From Hydrogenophaga sp. (GTDB taxonomy: Bacteria > Pseudomonadota > Gammaproteobacteria > Burkholderiales > Burkholderiaceae_C), in NCBI GenBank assembly GCA_021154985.1, contig JAJNQE010000123.1, positions 1 through 54,717 of the forward strand: a stretch of DNA of 54,717 bases. The letters run 5' to 3'. Position 1 is the stretch's first letter. Every line of letters starts with the position of its first letter. Below, in pieces: positions 9,668-17,262 of this stretch. The notes beneath the pieces are model-generated. The model saw only the letters and a list, made by a program, of their open reading frames with translations. It searched no databases and was not told the DNA's origin. The position numbers and the translations under genes are program-made.

Positions 9668-10369
9668 ATGCAGACATCCTTTGAAGCAAGCCGTTCTTTC
9701 TGCTATCAGTTTGGCCGCTATACGGTACTTCCCGAGATTGAAGCTATGCCGGAAGTCAAGTCCGGAGCTGAGTTCAGGATGGTCGACCTGGTGCAGGCCC
9801 TCTTGGATAAGTACCTTACTCCGGAGCAGCAGCAGGTTCGCATTAAAAAGGCAAACTCAGATCATACGGAACCGCTTCATTCAATCGTCAAGTTCTTTGT
9901 TTCGTTCATCTCCAAAGACAAAGAGTTGTTCGTCAGAGTGCGGCCTGGAATCTACCGTGCGCACACTGAGGATGAGATTGCTGCTGCAGAGGAAGACATC
10001 ACTGATGCACAAATCGAGGATGCGGCGATTGCTGACGGGGATGTTGAGGCGATCGAGTTCGACGGTTGGATCTATGCCTTCTCATTTCCCGTCTTGGTTC
10101 GGGAAGATGGACCGTTTCCAATCAAGATTGGGATGACCACCGGGACAGTTGAGGAGCGGGTCAATGCTCAGTGCAAAGGCGCGGCGACTTTCGACAATCC
10201 GGTTGTCTTGGGCCGGTGGCAAGCGAATCGTGTGGGTGCGACCGAGAAAGCAGTGCACAACGTGTTGAAGGCGCGCGGTAAGTGGCGCGAGAAGATTCCC
10301 GGAGTTGAATGGTTCAATACAACGGTTGGAGAGGTAGATGCCATCGTGGCATTCGTTAGAACGGGCTGA
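9668..10369 (+). CDS. GIY-YIG-like (T5orf172-type) nuclease-domain protein
   Basis: A 233-residue protein. The last ~95 residues follow the T5orf172/GIY-YIG pattern: GWIYAFSF (near residue 136) and PIKIGMTTGTVEERV supply the paired G-[WY]-I-Y and K-I-G strands, then an Arg-bearing helix, TEKAVHNVLKARGKWRE with the expected Glu and GVEWF. The N-terminal 130 residues include an acidic linker rich in Glu, Asp and Ala. Such domains cut DNA in mobile-element and defence proteins, but activity here is inferred. Codon use is more AT-rich than the flanking genes, suggesting transfer. ATG 9668 is chosen; a TTG at 9587 would add unconserved residues. Confidence 0.7.
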   Translation: MQTSFEASRSFCYQFGRYTVLPEIEAMPEVKSGAEFRMVDLVQALLDKYLTPEQQQVRIKKANSDHTEPLHSIVKFFVSFISKDKELFVRVRPGIYRAHTEDEIAAAEEDITDAQIEDAAIADGDVEAIEFDGWIYAFSFPVLVREDGPFPIKIGMTTGTVEERVNAQCKGAATFDNPVVLGRWQANRVGATEKAVHNVLKARGKWREKIPGVEWFNTTVGEVDAIVAFVRTG

Positions 10370-10573
10370 CTCAAAAAAGCCCTACTGGCCCACAGTGAAG
10401 CTCCATGATCGCTCCTCCTCGTGAGTTCCTGCTGCTGCCCCGCTCACTGACTACGAATGGCTCAAGTCGGCCGGTATGCATCGGTCGCACTACAGCATCA
10501 AAGTCGCCACTCTGCACTGAAATCACCGCGAGACTTCAGGCCATATCTTCGAAGCTGTTTGATCCAAGGTCTC

Positions 10574-11206
10574 ATGCGATCACCTGCTGAATTTCTTGCA
10601 CCTGATCGATCTGCATTCGAGGCAGATCCATTCGGGTACGCTGGTCTGGCTTGGACTCGATGGGCTATCGCTCAGAACTTTGCGGGAGTCAACGTAGATC
10701 CGGAGAAGCCTCCCACGAGCCAAGACCTGAAATCCCCCGTCCTCTGGCTGACACACGCGCATGCGCTTTCAGAGGCAGCAGCGAATGTCATTCGAGGTGA
10801 GCCGAACTTGGCACATCTACCGGTATTCACGAAGGGCGTTTGCCACAGCCAGTACTTTGCAGTGGGACTGATGCTTGTGGGATATAGCCTCGAAATTTGC
10901 CTCAAGGGGATGACGATCTTGCGCAAAGGCATTGACACCTATGCTGCTGAAGAGCGTGCGCACAAACACCACGACTTGGTGCGGCTCGCCGAGTTCGTTC
11001 CTGAACTGAATGAAAAAGACAAGGCGACATTGCAACTGTTGACGTACTACCTCGTTTGGGCGGGTCGCTACCCCGATCCAGGTTCAGGTCGAGAAGCGCA
11101 AGCTCAAACCATATTCGCCCTGTCAGAGCAATATCAGATATCAGGCAAAGACCTGTTTTCCTTGGCAACCCGTGTAATGGGCCACGTGCGAACGGTTGTG
11201 GGCTAG
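10574..11206 (+). CDS. HEPN-like protein of unknown function
   Basis: A 210-residue alpha-helical protein. The middle helix LMLVGYSLEICLKGMTILRK (residues about 95-115), followed by HKHHDLVRLAEFV, resembles HEPN-type helical bundles, where a basic/His-containing helix often carries RNase activity. The strict RxxxxH motif is not clear, so catalytic activity is uncertain. It shares the AT-richer composition of the GIY-YIG gene 204 bases upstream and may form a transferred pair with it. ATG 10574 is used; frame upstream of it is open but poorly supported. Confidence 0.5.
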   Translation: MRSPAEFLAPDRSAFEADPFGYAGLAWTRWAIAQNFAGVNVDPEKPPTSQDLKSPVLWLTHAHALSEAAANVIRGEPNLAHLPVFTKGVCHSQYFAVGLMLVGYSLEICLKGMTILRKGIDTYAAEERAHKHHDLVRLAEFVPELNEKDKATLQLLTYYLVWAGRYPDPGSGREAQAQTIFALSEQYQISGKDLFSLATRVMGHVRTVVG

Positions 11207-11388
11207 GGAGTCGTTGCAAGTTGGCAATTGACGCGGGCGGGGTATTGGCGGACGTTTGCCTACTTGCAGTCAGCCAATCACCGTTGCGTTGAGCGACCGC
11301 TATACCTGTCGATGGTCGACTGCTCCCTGCCTGGAACAGCCCTCTCAACCAAGGCCAGTTCCAACCATCCCGGCCGTCATCTCCACCC

Positions 11389-12393
11389 TCACCCCCCATG
11401 CTGCGGCTGCAGCAGCGGCACCCGGTTGATCGCCATCGCCGCAGCCGCGGTGCGCGTCTCCACGCCGAGCTTGGCGTAGATGCGTTCCAGGTGTTTCTTC
11501 ACCGTGGCGGGGCTGGCGCCGATGATGTCGCCGATGTCGCGGTTGATCTTGCCCTTGACCACCCAGTACAAGACCTCGGCCTCGCGCGCAGTGAGGCCGA
11601 AGGCGCCGGCCACGCTGGAGAGCACGCTGGCGTCCGAGGTTTCCTGCATCACGATGAGCCAATCGCCGCCGGCATCCACCTCGCCGTCTTCGTCGCCCAC
11701 GCGCTGGTGCAGCCTGAAGGTGAGCCGGCGCGGGCCGTTTTCCAGCGTCAGGCGGGGCGGCTCGCGCTGTTCGCTGGCCCCGACCAAGTCCACCAGGTGG
11801 CGCCGCAACCACTGCAGGACCGCCGGTGGGGTGGTGGGCGATTCGGTGCCGCAGTAGTTGCGCAGCAGGTCACGCGCCAGCGGCGTTTGCCACATCAGGC
11901 GGCCGTCGCTCTCGCGCACGGTGATGGTGGCGTAGCCGAACGCATCGAGTGCGTTGCGCGCCTGGCTGCGCTCCACGGCGCCCTGGCGCACATGGCGCGC
12001 GGTGCGCAAGTGCACACCCATGCGCGCCATCACCTCGCGCGGCTTGATGGGTTTGGTCACGTAGTCGGCACCGCCGGCGTCGAGCGCGGCCACCAGGTGT
12101 TCGGTCTCGGTGAGGCCGGTCATGAAGATGATGGGAATGTGCGCGGTGGCGGGCTGCGCTTTCAGGCGGCGCGCCACCTCGAAGCCGTCGATGCCGGGCA
12201 TCACCGCGTCGAGCAGCACCACGTCGGGCAGGGCCTGCGTGGCGCGGCGGATGGCGCTTTCGCCGTCGAGCGCCACGAGCACGGTATACCCAGCGTCGTC
12301 CAGCGCATCGTGCAGCGGCGCCACGTTGTCGGGCACGTCGTCCACGATCAACACGATGAGCTGGTCGCCCTGTTGCCGCATGAATTCAGACAT
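11389..12393 (-). CDS. Response regulator: receiver, middle domain, LuxR-type helix-turn-helix
   Basis: A 334-residue regulator. The receiver (residues 10-135) has the acidic pair in LIVDDVPDN, the phospho-acceptor Asp in VVLLDAVMPGIDGF, the Thr in FMTGL and the Lys in YVTKPIKP. A middle region (about 140-255) may be PAS-like. The C-terminal 65 residues form a LuxR/NarL helix-turn-helix (LTAREAEVLYWVVKGKINRD). It overlaps the end of the sensor-permease kinase by eight bases, so the two are translated together and form a cognate pair. Its DNA targets probably include the adjacent urease genes; that is inference from position. Confidence 0.88.
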   Translation of the reverse strand: MSEFMRQQGDQLIVLIVDDVPDNVAPLHDALDDAGYTVLVALDGESAIRRATQALPDVVLLDAVMPGIDGFEVARRLKAQPATAHIPIIFMTGLTETEHLVAALDAGGADYVTKPIKPREVMARMGVHLRTARHVRQGAVERSQARNALDAFGYATITVRESDGRLMWQTPLARDLLRNYCGTESPTTPPAVLQWLRRHLVDLVGASEQREPPRLTLENGPRRLTFRLHQRVGDEDGEVDAGGDWLIVMQETSDASVLSSVAGAFGLTAREAEVLYWVVKGKINRDIGDIIGASPATVKKHLERIYAKLGVETRTAAAAMAINRVPLLQPQHGG

Positions 12394-15300
12394 GGCGCTG
12401 CAGCAGCTGCTGTTCGATGGCATCAAAGCGGAATTCGCGCGCGAGCGTGCGCAGTTGCTGGGCAAATGCCGCTTGCTCGGGGTGGTCCTGCACCCACTCG
12501 TCGAGCCACTGCACGATGCCCTTGTAGTAGCCCAGGCGCACGAGTTCGAGCAGGGGTTCGAAGTCGCGACCGCTGGTGACTGCGTGCGTCGGCCGGGCTG
12601 CGGCGGCAGGTGCCGCAACGGTGGCTGGCTCGGTCGCCGGCCATTCGATCCACACCAATTGCAGCCGCTGGCCGAGCCAGCCGAGCAAATCGTCGCGGCG
12701 CACCGGTTTCACAAAGAAGTCTTGTGGCCGGTGACCAAGATCGTTGTCGAGGCCCTTGTCGAACGCGTTGGCCGACACGATGGCCAGCGGCACCGCGCCC
12801 CAGCCGCTGGCGCGCAGCCGGCGCATGGTTTCCCAGCCGTCGATGCCGGGCATGGCGAGGTCCATGAACACGGCGTCGGGCGCGCCCGCGTCGCCGGGGT
12901 GCAACCCTTCGAGCAGGGCCAGCGCATCGAGCCCGCTGGTGGCGAGCATCACCTCGAAGCCCAGCGGCGCCAGCCAGCGCTGGATGAGTTCGCGGTCGGC
13001 CTCTTCGTTGTCCACCACCAGCACGCGTTTGCGCGCGCCTTCGTAGCCGATGTGGCCGGGCAGGGCCAGTGGGCGCGGCAGCACCGCGCCGTGCACCTCG
13101 GGCAAAAACAGGCGCACGGTGAACACCGAGCCTTCGCCGGGTGTGCTGCGCACGGTCATCTCGCCACCCATGAGGTCGGTGAGCATATTGGCAATGGTCA
13201 GGCCCAGGCCGGTGCCGGTGGAGGGGCCGGGCGCCGTTTCGTTCTGCCCGCGTGCGAAAGGTTCAAACACACGCTCCAGGTCTTGCGCTCGCATGCCGGG
13301 GCCGGTGTCGTGCACCTCGAACTGCGCCATCTCGCGCGCATGCGTGACGCGCAGCCGCACCTGGCCGGTCTGGGTGAACTTCACCGCGTTGCCCAGCAGG
13401 TTGATGAGGATCTGGCGCAGGCGTTTCTCGTCGGCGCGCACGGTGTCGGGCAGGCGGCTGCCGGTCTCGAACACGAAGCGCAGACCCTTGGCGCTGGCCT
13501 GCAGCTCGAACATGCCGGCCACCTCCTGCATGGCGCCGGCAAAGGCCATGGGCCGCACATCGAGCGCGAGCTTGCCGGACTCGATGCGCGCGATGTCCAG
13601 CGTGCCTTCGATCAACGACAGCAGGTGCTCGCCGCCCCGGTTGATCACGCGGATAGCCTGCGCGCGGTGCGGCGCCATGCCGGTGTCTTCCTGCAGCAGC
13701 TGCGCGTAGCCCAGGATGCTGTTGAGCGGCGTTCTCAGCTCGTGGCTGATGGTGCTGATGTAGCGGGTCTTGGCCTGGTTGGCGTGCTCAGCCGCCAGGC
13801 GCGCCTGCTGCAGGGCTTCGTCGGTGAGGCGGTGCGACTCGATCTCCTGCATGAGCAGACGCGTCTGCCGGTTCGACTCTTCCTGCGCCACCTCGCGGCT
13901 CTTGTGCGCCAGCACGAGCCACCAGGCCACCGTGGCGGTGATGAGCAACAGCACGGCATAAACACGCAGAAAACCCGAGCGCAGCGCGGCGTCGAGCAGG
14001 CCGGCGTTGGCGGAGAGCCCCATGCGCAGGGCAAGGGCCTGCACCTCCTGCCGGTACAGGAGCCCGAGCACCGCAGCGAGCACCGGCGCCATCACCAGCA
14101 TGAGCAGCAGATAGTGGGCCAGGCCGGCTTCAAGGTAAGGCCAGATGGAGCGCGGCAGCACACGCCGCAGCGCGCCCATCCACTGCTCGGAGAGTTTGGC
14201 GTGGGGTTTGCACAGGTCGCCGCAGCGCGCGTCGAGCGTGCAGCAGAGCGAACAGATGTGGCCCTGGTAGGCCGGGCAGTGGGCCATGTCGGGCGCTTCG
14301 TACTCCCTTTCACAGATCACACAGCGCTGCAACGTGTACCGTGCATTCACTCCCTCTCCCTCTGGGAGAGGGTTGGGGTGAGGGCCGGCGCCACGACCAC
14401 CAAGTTCTTCGCCTTGCCGGGCGATGTAGTAGCGCCCCTTTGTGGCCCAGGCAATCAGCGGTGCTGTCACCAGCGCCGTCACCATCGCAATCACCGCCGA
14501 AAACGCCTCGGCGGTTGGTCCCATCAGTCCCATGTGCGCCGTGATCGACAGCACCGACGCCAGCACCATCGCCCCCACGCCCACCGGGTTGATGTCGTAC
14601 AGGTAGGCCCGCTTGAACTCGATGCCCTTGGGGCTCCAGCCCAGCGGCTTGTTGATCACCAGGTCGGCCACCACCGCCATGATCCAGGCGATGGCGATGT
14701 TGGAATACACACCGAGCACCTGGCCCAGCGCCTGGAACACGTTCATCTCCATCAGCATGAAGGCGATGAAGGTGTTGAACACCACCCACACCACGCGCCC
14801 GGGGTGGCTGTGGGTGATGCGCGAGAAAAAATTGCTCCAGGCCAGCGAGCCGGCGTAGGCGTTGGTCACGTTGATCTTGAGCTGCGAGACCACCACAAAC
14901 AAGGCCGTGGCGGCCACCGCCCAGCCGTAGTCGGGGAAGACAAATTCGTAGGCCGCCAGGTACATCTGGTTGGGGTCCACCGCGCGCTCGGGCGGCACCA
15001 TGTGGCTGATGGCCAGATACGCCAGCACCGCGCCGCCCAGCATCTTCACCACGCCCAGCACCACCCAGCCCGGCCCGCCGGCCAGCACGCCCGCCCACCA
15101 GCGCAGCCCTTTGCCCGGCTCCTTGGCGGGCATGAAGCGCAAGTAGTCGGCCTGCTCGCCCATCTGCGTGATGAGCGCGATGCCCACCGTCAGCGCCGCA
15201 CCAAACAAGTGCCAATCAAACAGCGTGCCCGCACCAGACTCGCCCCCATAACGCACCACGTTGGTGAAAGTTTCGGGCGCCATGACCAGCACTGCCCCAA

Positions 15301-15934
15301 AAGGCACCACCATCATCACCAGCCACAGCGGCTGGGTCCAGACCTGGAAGCGGCTGATCACCGACACCCCGTGCGTGACCAGCGGAATGACCACCACCGC
15401 GCAGATGAGGTAGCCCCAGGCGGGCGGGATGTCGAGCGCGAGCTCCAGCGCATAGGCCATGACCGCGGCCTCCAGCGCAAAAAAGATGAAGGTGAAGGTG
15501 GCGTAGATCAGCGAGGTGATGGTGGAGCCGATGTAGCCAAAGCCCGCGCCGCGCGTGAGCAGGTCCATGTCGACTCCGTAGCGCGCGGCGTACACGCTGA
15601 TGGGCAGGCCGGCCAGGAAGATGATGAGACCGGTGCACAAAATCGCCAGCGCGGCGTTCACAAACCCGTATTGCACCAGCAGCGTGGCGCCCACGGCTTC
15701 CAGAATGAGGAACGACGCGGCGCCGAACGCGGTGTTGGCCACGCGCCATTCGCTCCACTTGCGAAAGCGCTGCGGCGTGTAGCGCAGCGCGTAGTCTTCC
15801 ATCGTCTCGCTGCCGACCCAGTTGTTGTAGTCGCGGCGCACGCGGGTGATGCGCTGGGGTGCGTCCTGCCCGGGCTCCTGCCCTGCGGCGGGCGCGGGAG
15901 CGGTGCGGATGGGAACAATGGGTATGGTCGTCAC
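12386..15934 (-). CDS. Sensor-transporter fusion: NCS1 permease, Cys-rich region, histidine kinase, receiver
   Basis: A 1182-residue hybrid. Residues 1 to about 512 are a full NCS1 (cytosine/purine/allantoin) permease with about twelve membrane segments, opening with RDYNNWVGSETMEDYALRY. A linker of about 17 residues is encoded by a dispersed palindromic repeat. Next come a Cys-rich patch (CVICEREYEAPDMAHCPAY, then CSLCC and CGDLC), two membrane helices, a HisKA domain with His in STISHELRTPLNSILGY (near 731), HATPase_c (LINLLGNAVKF; GTGLGLTIANML), and a receiver with Asp in AVFMDLAMPGIDGW (near 1023). The start is GTG 15934, the last candidate before the conserved permease start; Shine-Dalgarno is weak. 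It should sense or carry a nucleobase- or ureide-like compound and signal to the overlapping regulator. Confidence 0.85.
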   Translation of the reverse strand: MTTIPIVPIRTAPAPAAGQEPGQDAPQRITRVRRDYNNWVGSETMEDYALRYTPQRFRKWSEWRVANTAFGAASFLILEAVGATLLVQYGFVNAALAILCTGLIIFLAGLPISVYAARYGVDMDLLTRGAGFGYIGSTITSLIYATFTFIFFALEAAVMAYALELALDIPPAWGYLICAVVVIPLVTHGVSVISRFQVWTQPLWLVMMVVPFGAVLVMAPETFTNVVRYGGESGAGTLFDWHLFGAALTVGIALITQMGEQADYLRFMPAKEPGKGLRWWAGVLAGGPGWVVLGVVKMLGGAVLAYLAISHMVPPERAVDPNQMYLAAYEFVFPDYGWAVAATALFVVVSQLKINVTNAYAGSLAWSNFFSRITHSHPGRVVWVVFNTFIAFMLMEMNVFQALGQVLGVYSNIAIAWIMAVVADLVINKPLGWSPKGIEFKRAYLYDINPVGVGAMVLASVLSITAHMGLMGPTAEAFSAVIAMVTALVTAPLIAWATKGRYYIARQGEELGGRGAGPHPNPLPEGEGVNARYTLQRCVICEREYEAPDMAHCPAYQGHICSLCCTLDARCGDLCKPHAKLSEQWMGALRRVLPRSIWPYLEAGLAHYLLLMLVMAPVLAAVLGLLYRQEVQALALRMGLSANAGLLDAALRSGFLRVYAVLLLITATVAWWLVLAHKSREVAQEESNRQTRLLMQEIESHRLTDEALQQARLAAEHANQAKTRYISTISHELRTPLNSILGYAQLLQEDTGMAPHRAQAIRVINRGGEHLLSLIEGTLDIARIESGKLALDVRPMAFAGAMQEVAGMFELQASAKGLRFVFETGSRLPDTVRADEKRLRQILINLLGNAVKFTQTGQVRLRVTHAREMAQFEVHDTGPGMRAQDLERVFEPFARGQNETAPGPSTGTGLGLTIANMLTDLMGGEMTVRSTPGEGSVFTVRLFLPEVHGAVLPRPLALPGHIGYEGARKRVLVVDNEEADRELIQRWLAPLGFEVMLATSGLDALALLEGLHPGDAGAPDAVFMDLAMPGIDGWETMRRLRASGWGAVPLAIVSANAFDKGLDNDLGHRPQDFFVKPVRRDDLLGWLGQRLQLVWIEWPATEPATVAAPAAAARPTHAVTSGRDFEPLLELVRLGYYKGIVQWLDEWVQDHPEQAAFAQQLRTLAREFRFDAIEQQLLQRHV
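14351..14395. repeat. Dispersed palindromic repeat inside the sensor-kinase coding region
   Basis: A perfect nine-base inverted repeat, CCCTCTCCC (14352-14360) and GGGAGAGGG (14364-14372), is followed by TTGGGGTGAGGG. From general knowledge, this sequence is a common dispersed repeat of proteobacterial intergenic regions, whose translation reads PHPNPLPEGEG. Here it is in frame within the fusion gene, between the permease and kinase halves. On the minus strand its end gives a purine-rich tract just before an in-frame GTG (14350), a possible internal start for a separate 654-residue kinase. Confidence 0.7.
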
Positions 15935-15944
15935 GCTGCATTTC

Positions 15945-15960
15945 TGCAGCTTTCGTGCCA
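15945..15960 (-). promoter_or_regulatory. Sigma-54-like (-24/-12) element for the sensor-permease gene
   Basis: Read on the minus strand, TGGCACGAAAGCTGCA matches the RpoN consensus except for C in place of the first T of the -12 box; GG and GC are ten bases apart. The predicted start point is at about 15934, exactly the GTG proposed as the translation start, so the message would be leaderless or the site is fortuitous. Confidence is reduced for that reason. Confidence 0.4.
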
Positions 15961-15981
15961 CGTCGGCGGCGATCGTCCTCG

Positions 15982-15997
15982 GGGCACGGGAATTGCT
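15982..15997 (+). promoter_or_regulatory. Sigma-54-like (-24/-12) promoter for the urease operon
   Basis: GGGCACGGGAATTGCT contains GG (15983-15984) and GC (15995-15996) with ten bases between, a perfect GGCAC core and a perfect TTGCT -12 box. The predicted start is near 16008, 27 bases before the ureA ATG. Urease genes are commonly under nitrogen control, so RpoN dependence with an NtrC-type or other activator is plausible. No full NtrC box was recognised in the short intergenic region; only a half-site TGGTGC-like sequence near 16012-16018. Confidence 0.55.
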
Positions 15998-16034
15998 GAC
16001 CAGTCCGCTCAAGCACCACTGAGACACACGCACC

Positions 16035-16337
16035 ATGGAACTGACGCCCCGAGAGAAAGACAAGCTGCTGATCTTCACCGCCGCCTTGCTCGCCGAACGG
16101 CGCCGGGCGCGCGGCCTGAAGCTCAACTATCCCGAGGCCGTGGCGCTGATCAGCGCTGCGGTGATGGAAGGCGCGCGCGACGGCAAGACCGTGGCGGAGT
16201 TGATGAGCGAGGGGCGCAACGTGCTCACACGCGCCGACGTGATGGACGGCATCGCCGAGATGATCCCGGACATCCAGGTGGAAGCGACCTTCCCCGACGG
16301 CACCAAGCTGGTGACCGTGCACCAGCCGATACCCTGA
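16035..16337 (+). CDS. ureA: Urease subunit gamma
   Basis: A 100-residue protein, the usual length for UreA, opening MELTPREKDKLLIFTAALLA and containing LKLNYPEAVALISAAVMEGA and NVLTRADVMDGI. It is the small structural subunit of the nickel enzyme that hydrolyses urea to ammonia and carbamate. First gene of the cluster in this window, 100 bases from the divergently transcribed sensor-permease and directly behind a sigma-54-like promoter. The accessory gene ureD, which often precedes ureA, is not here. Confidence 0.98.
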   Translation: MELTPREKDKLLIFTAALLAERRRARGLKLNYPEAVALISAAVMEGARDGKTVAELMSEGRNVLTRADVMDGIAEMIPDIQVEATFPDGTKLVTVHQPIP

Positions 16338-16362
16338 CACACCGCATCTCCCGGAGACCCTT

Positions 16363-16950
16363 ATGACCTCTTCTGCTCTCATCAAACGCAGCCTGTTCGC
16401 CTTCGCACTCGCAGCCCTGTCGTTTTCTGCATCGGCTCACGTGGGCGACGCACACGACCACGGCGGTCTGCTCACCGGCTTCCTGCACCCCATCACCGGC
16501 CTGGACCACCTGGCCGCCATGTTGGCCGTCGGCGTGTGGAGTGCGATGACCACACGCCGCCTCTGGCTGGCCCCGGTGTCGTTCGCCGCCTTGCTGCTGG
16601 CCGGCGCGCTGCTCGCACAAGCCGGCGTCGGCTTCCCCGCCATCGAACCCATGATCGCGGCCTCCATGCTGGTGGTCGGCCTGCTGCTGGCCGCTCAGGT
16701 GAAGCTGCCCGACGCCGCGGGTGCGGTGCTGGTGGGCGCGTTCGCGCTGTTCCACGGCGCGGCCCACGGACAGGAGCTGGCTGCTGGTGCGGCCCTGGCC
16801 GGCATGGTGCTGGGCACCGCCCTGCTGCACGCGGCGGGCATCGCCATGGGGCTGGGCCTCAAACGCGCCAACCACTGGCTGCCGCGCGTGGCCGGTGGCG
16901 TGGTGGCGCTGATGGGTCTGAACATGGGCTGGTCCCTGCTGGCGGGTTGA
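16363..16950 (+). CDS. ureJ: HupE/UreJ family membrane protein, probable nickel uptake
   Basis: A 195-residue protein with an N-terminal signal-type segment (residues 1-25, ending ASAH) and about six membrane helices. The HupE/UreJ signature HVGDAHDH followed by GFLHPITGLDHLAAMLAVG gives metal-binding His and Asp residues at the start of the mature protein; FHGAAHGQEL adds a second His set. Family members import nickel or cobalt, fitting its place between ureA and ureB, a position usual in Burkholderiales. hupE is the alternative symbol. Confidence 0.92.
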   Translation: MTSSALIKRSLFAFALAALSFSASAHVGDAHDHGGLLTGFLHPITGLDHLAAMLAVGVWSAMTTRRLWLAPVSFAALLLAGALLAQAGVGFPAIEPMIAASMLVVGLLLAAQVKLPDAAGAVLVGAFALFHGAAHGQELAAGAALAGMVLGTALLHAAGIAMGLGLKRANHWLPRVAGGVVALMGLNMGWSLLAG

Positions 16951-16954
16951 AGCC

Positions 16955-17260
16955 ATGATCCCCGGCGAACTCTTCACCGACGACGGCGTTCACGCCCTCA
17001 ACCCCGGCCGGCGCACGCTCACCCTGGTGGTGAAGAACGGCGCTGATCGTCCGATCCAGGTCGGCTCGCACTACCACTTTGCCGAAGTGAACGGCGCGCT
17101 CGACTTCGACCGCACCGCTGCGCGCGGCATGCGGCTGAACATTGCCAGCGGAACCGCCGTGCGCTTCGAGCCCGGGCAGCAACGCACGGTGGAGCTGGTG
17201 GACTACGCGGGCGAGCGCATCGTCTTCGGTTTCCGTGGTTTGACACAAGGGAAGCTCTGA
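16955..17260 (+). CDS. ureB: Urease subunit beta
   Basis: A 101-residue structural subunit of typical length, with the family start MIPGELFTDDG, the core IQVGSHYHFAEVN and the end GERIVFGFRGLTQGKL. Assembles with UreA and UreC into the urease holoenzyme. It starts four bases after the ureJ stop and ends two bases before the ureC ATG, showing tight operon packing. Confidence 0.98.
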   Translation: MIPGELFTDDGVHALNPGRRTLTLVVKNGADRPIQVGSHYHFAEVNGALDFDRTAARGMRLNIASGTAVRFEPGQQRTVELVDYAGERIVFGFRGLTQGKL

Positions 17261-17262
17261 GC

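Noticed and set aside
11207..11388. Possible gene between the HEPN-like protein and the response regulator
   Set aside because: Only short frames without motifs or ribosome sites; treated as intergenic.
12110..16366. A very long open frame on the plus strand opposite the sensor-permease gene
   Set aside because: It is the antisense shadow of a GC-rich gene; it shows no family motifs, and its translation is rich in His, Arg and Gln repeats typical of reversed coding DNA.
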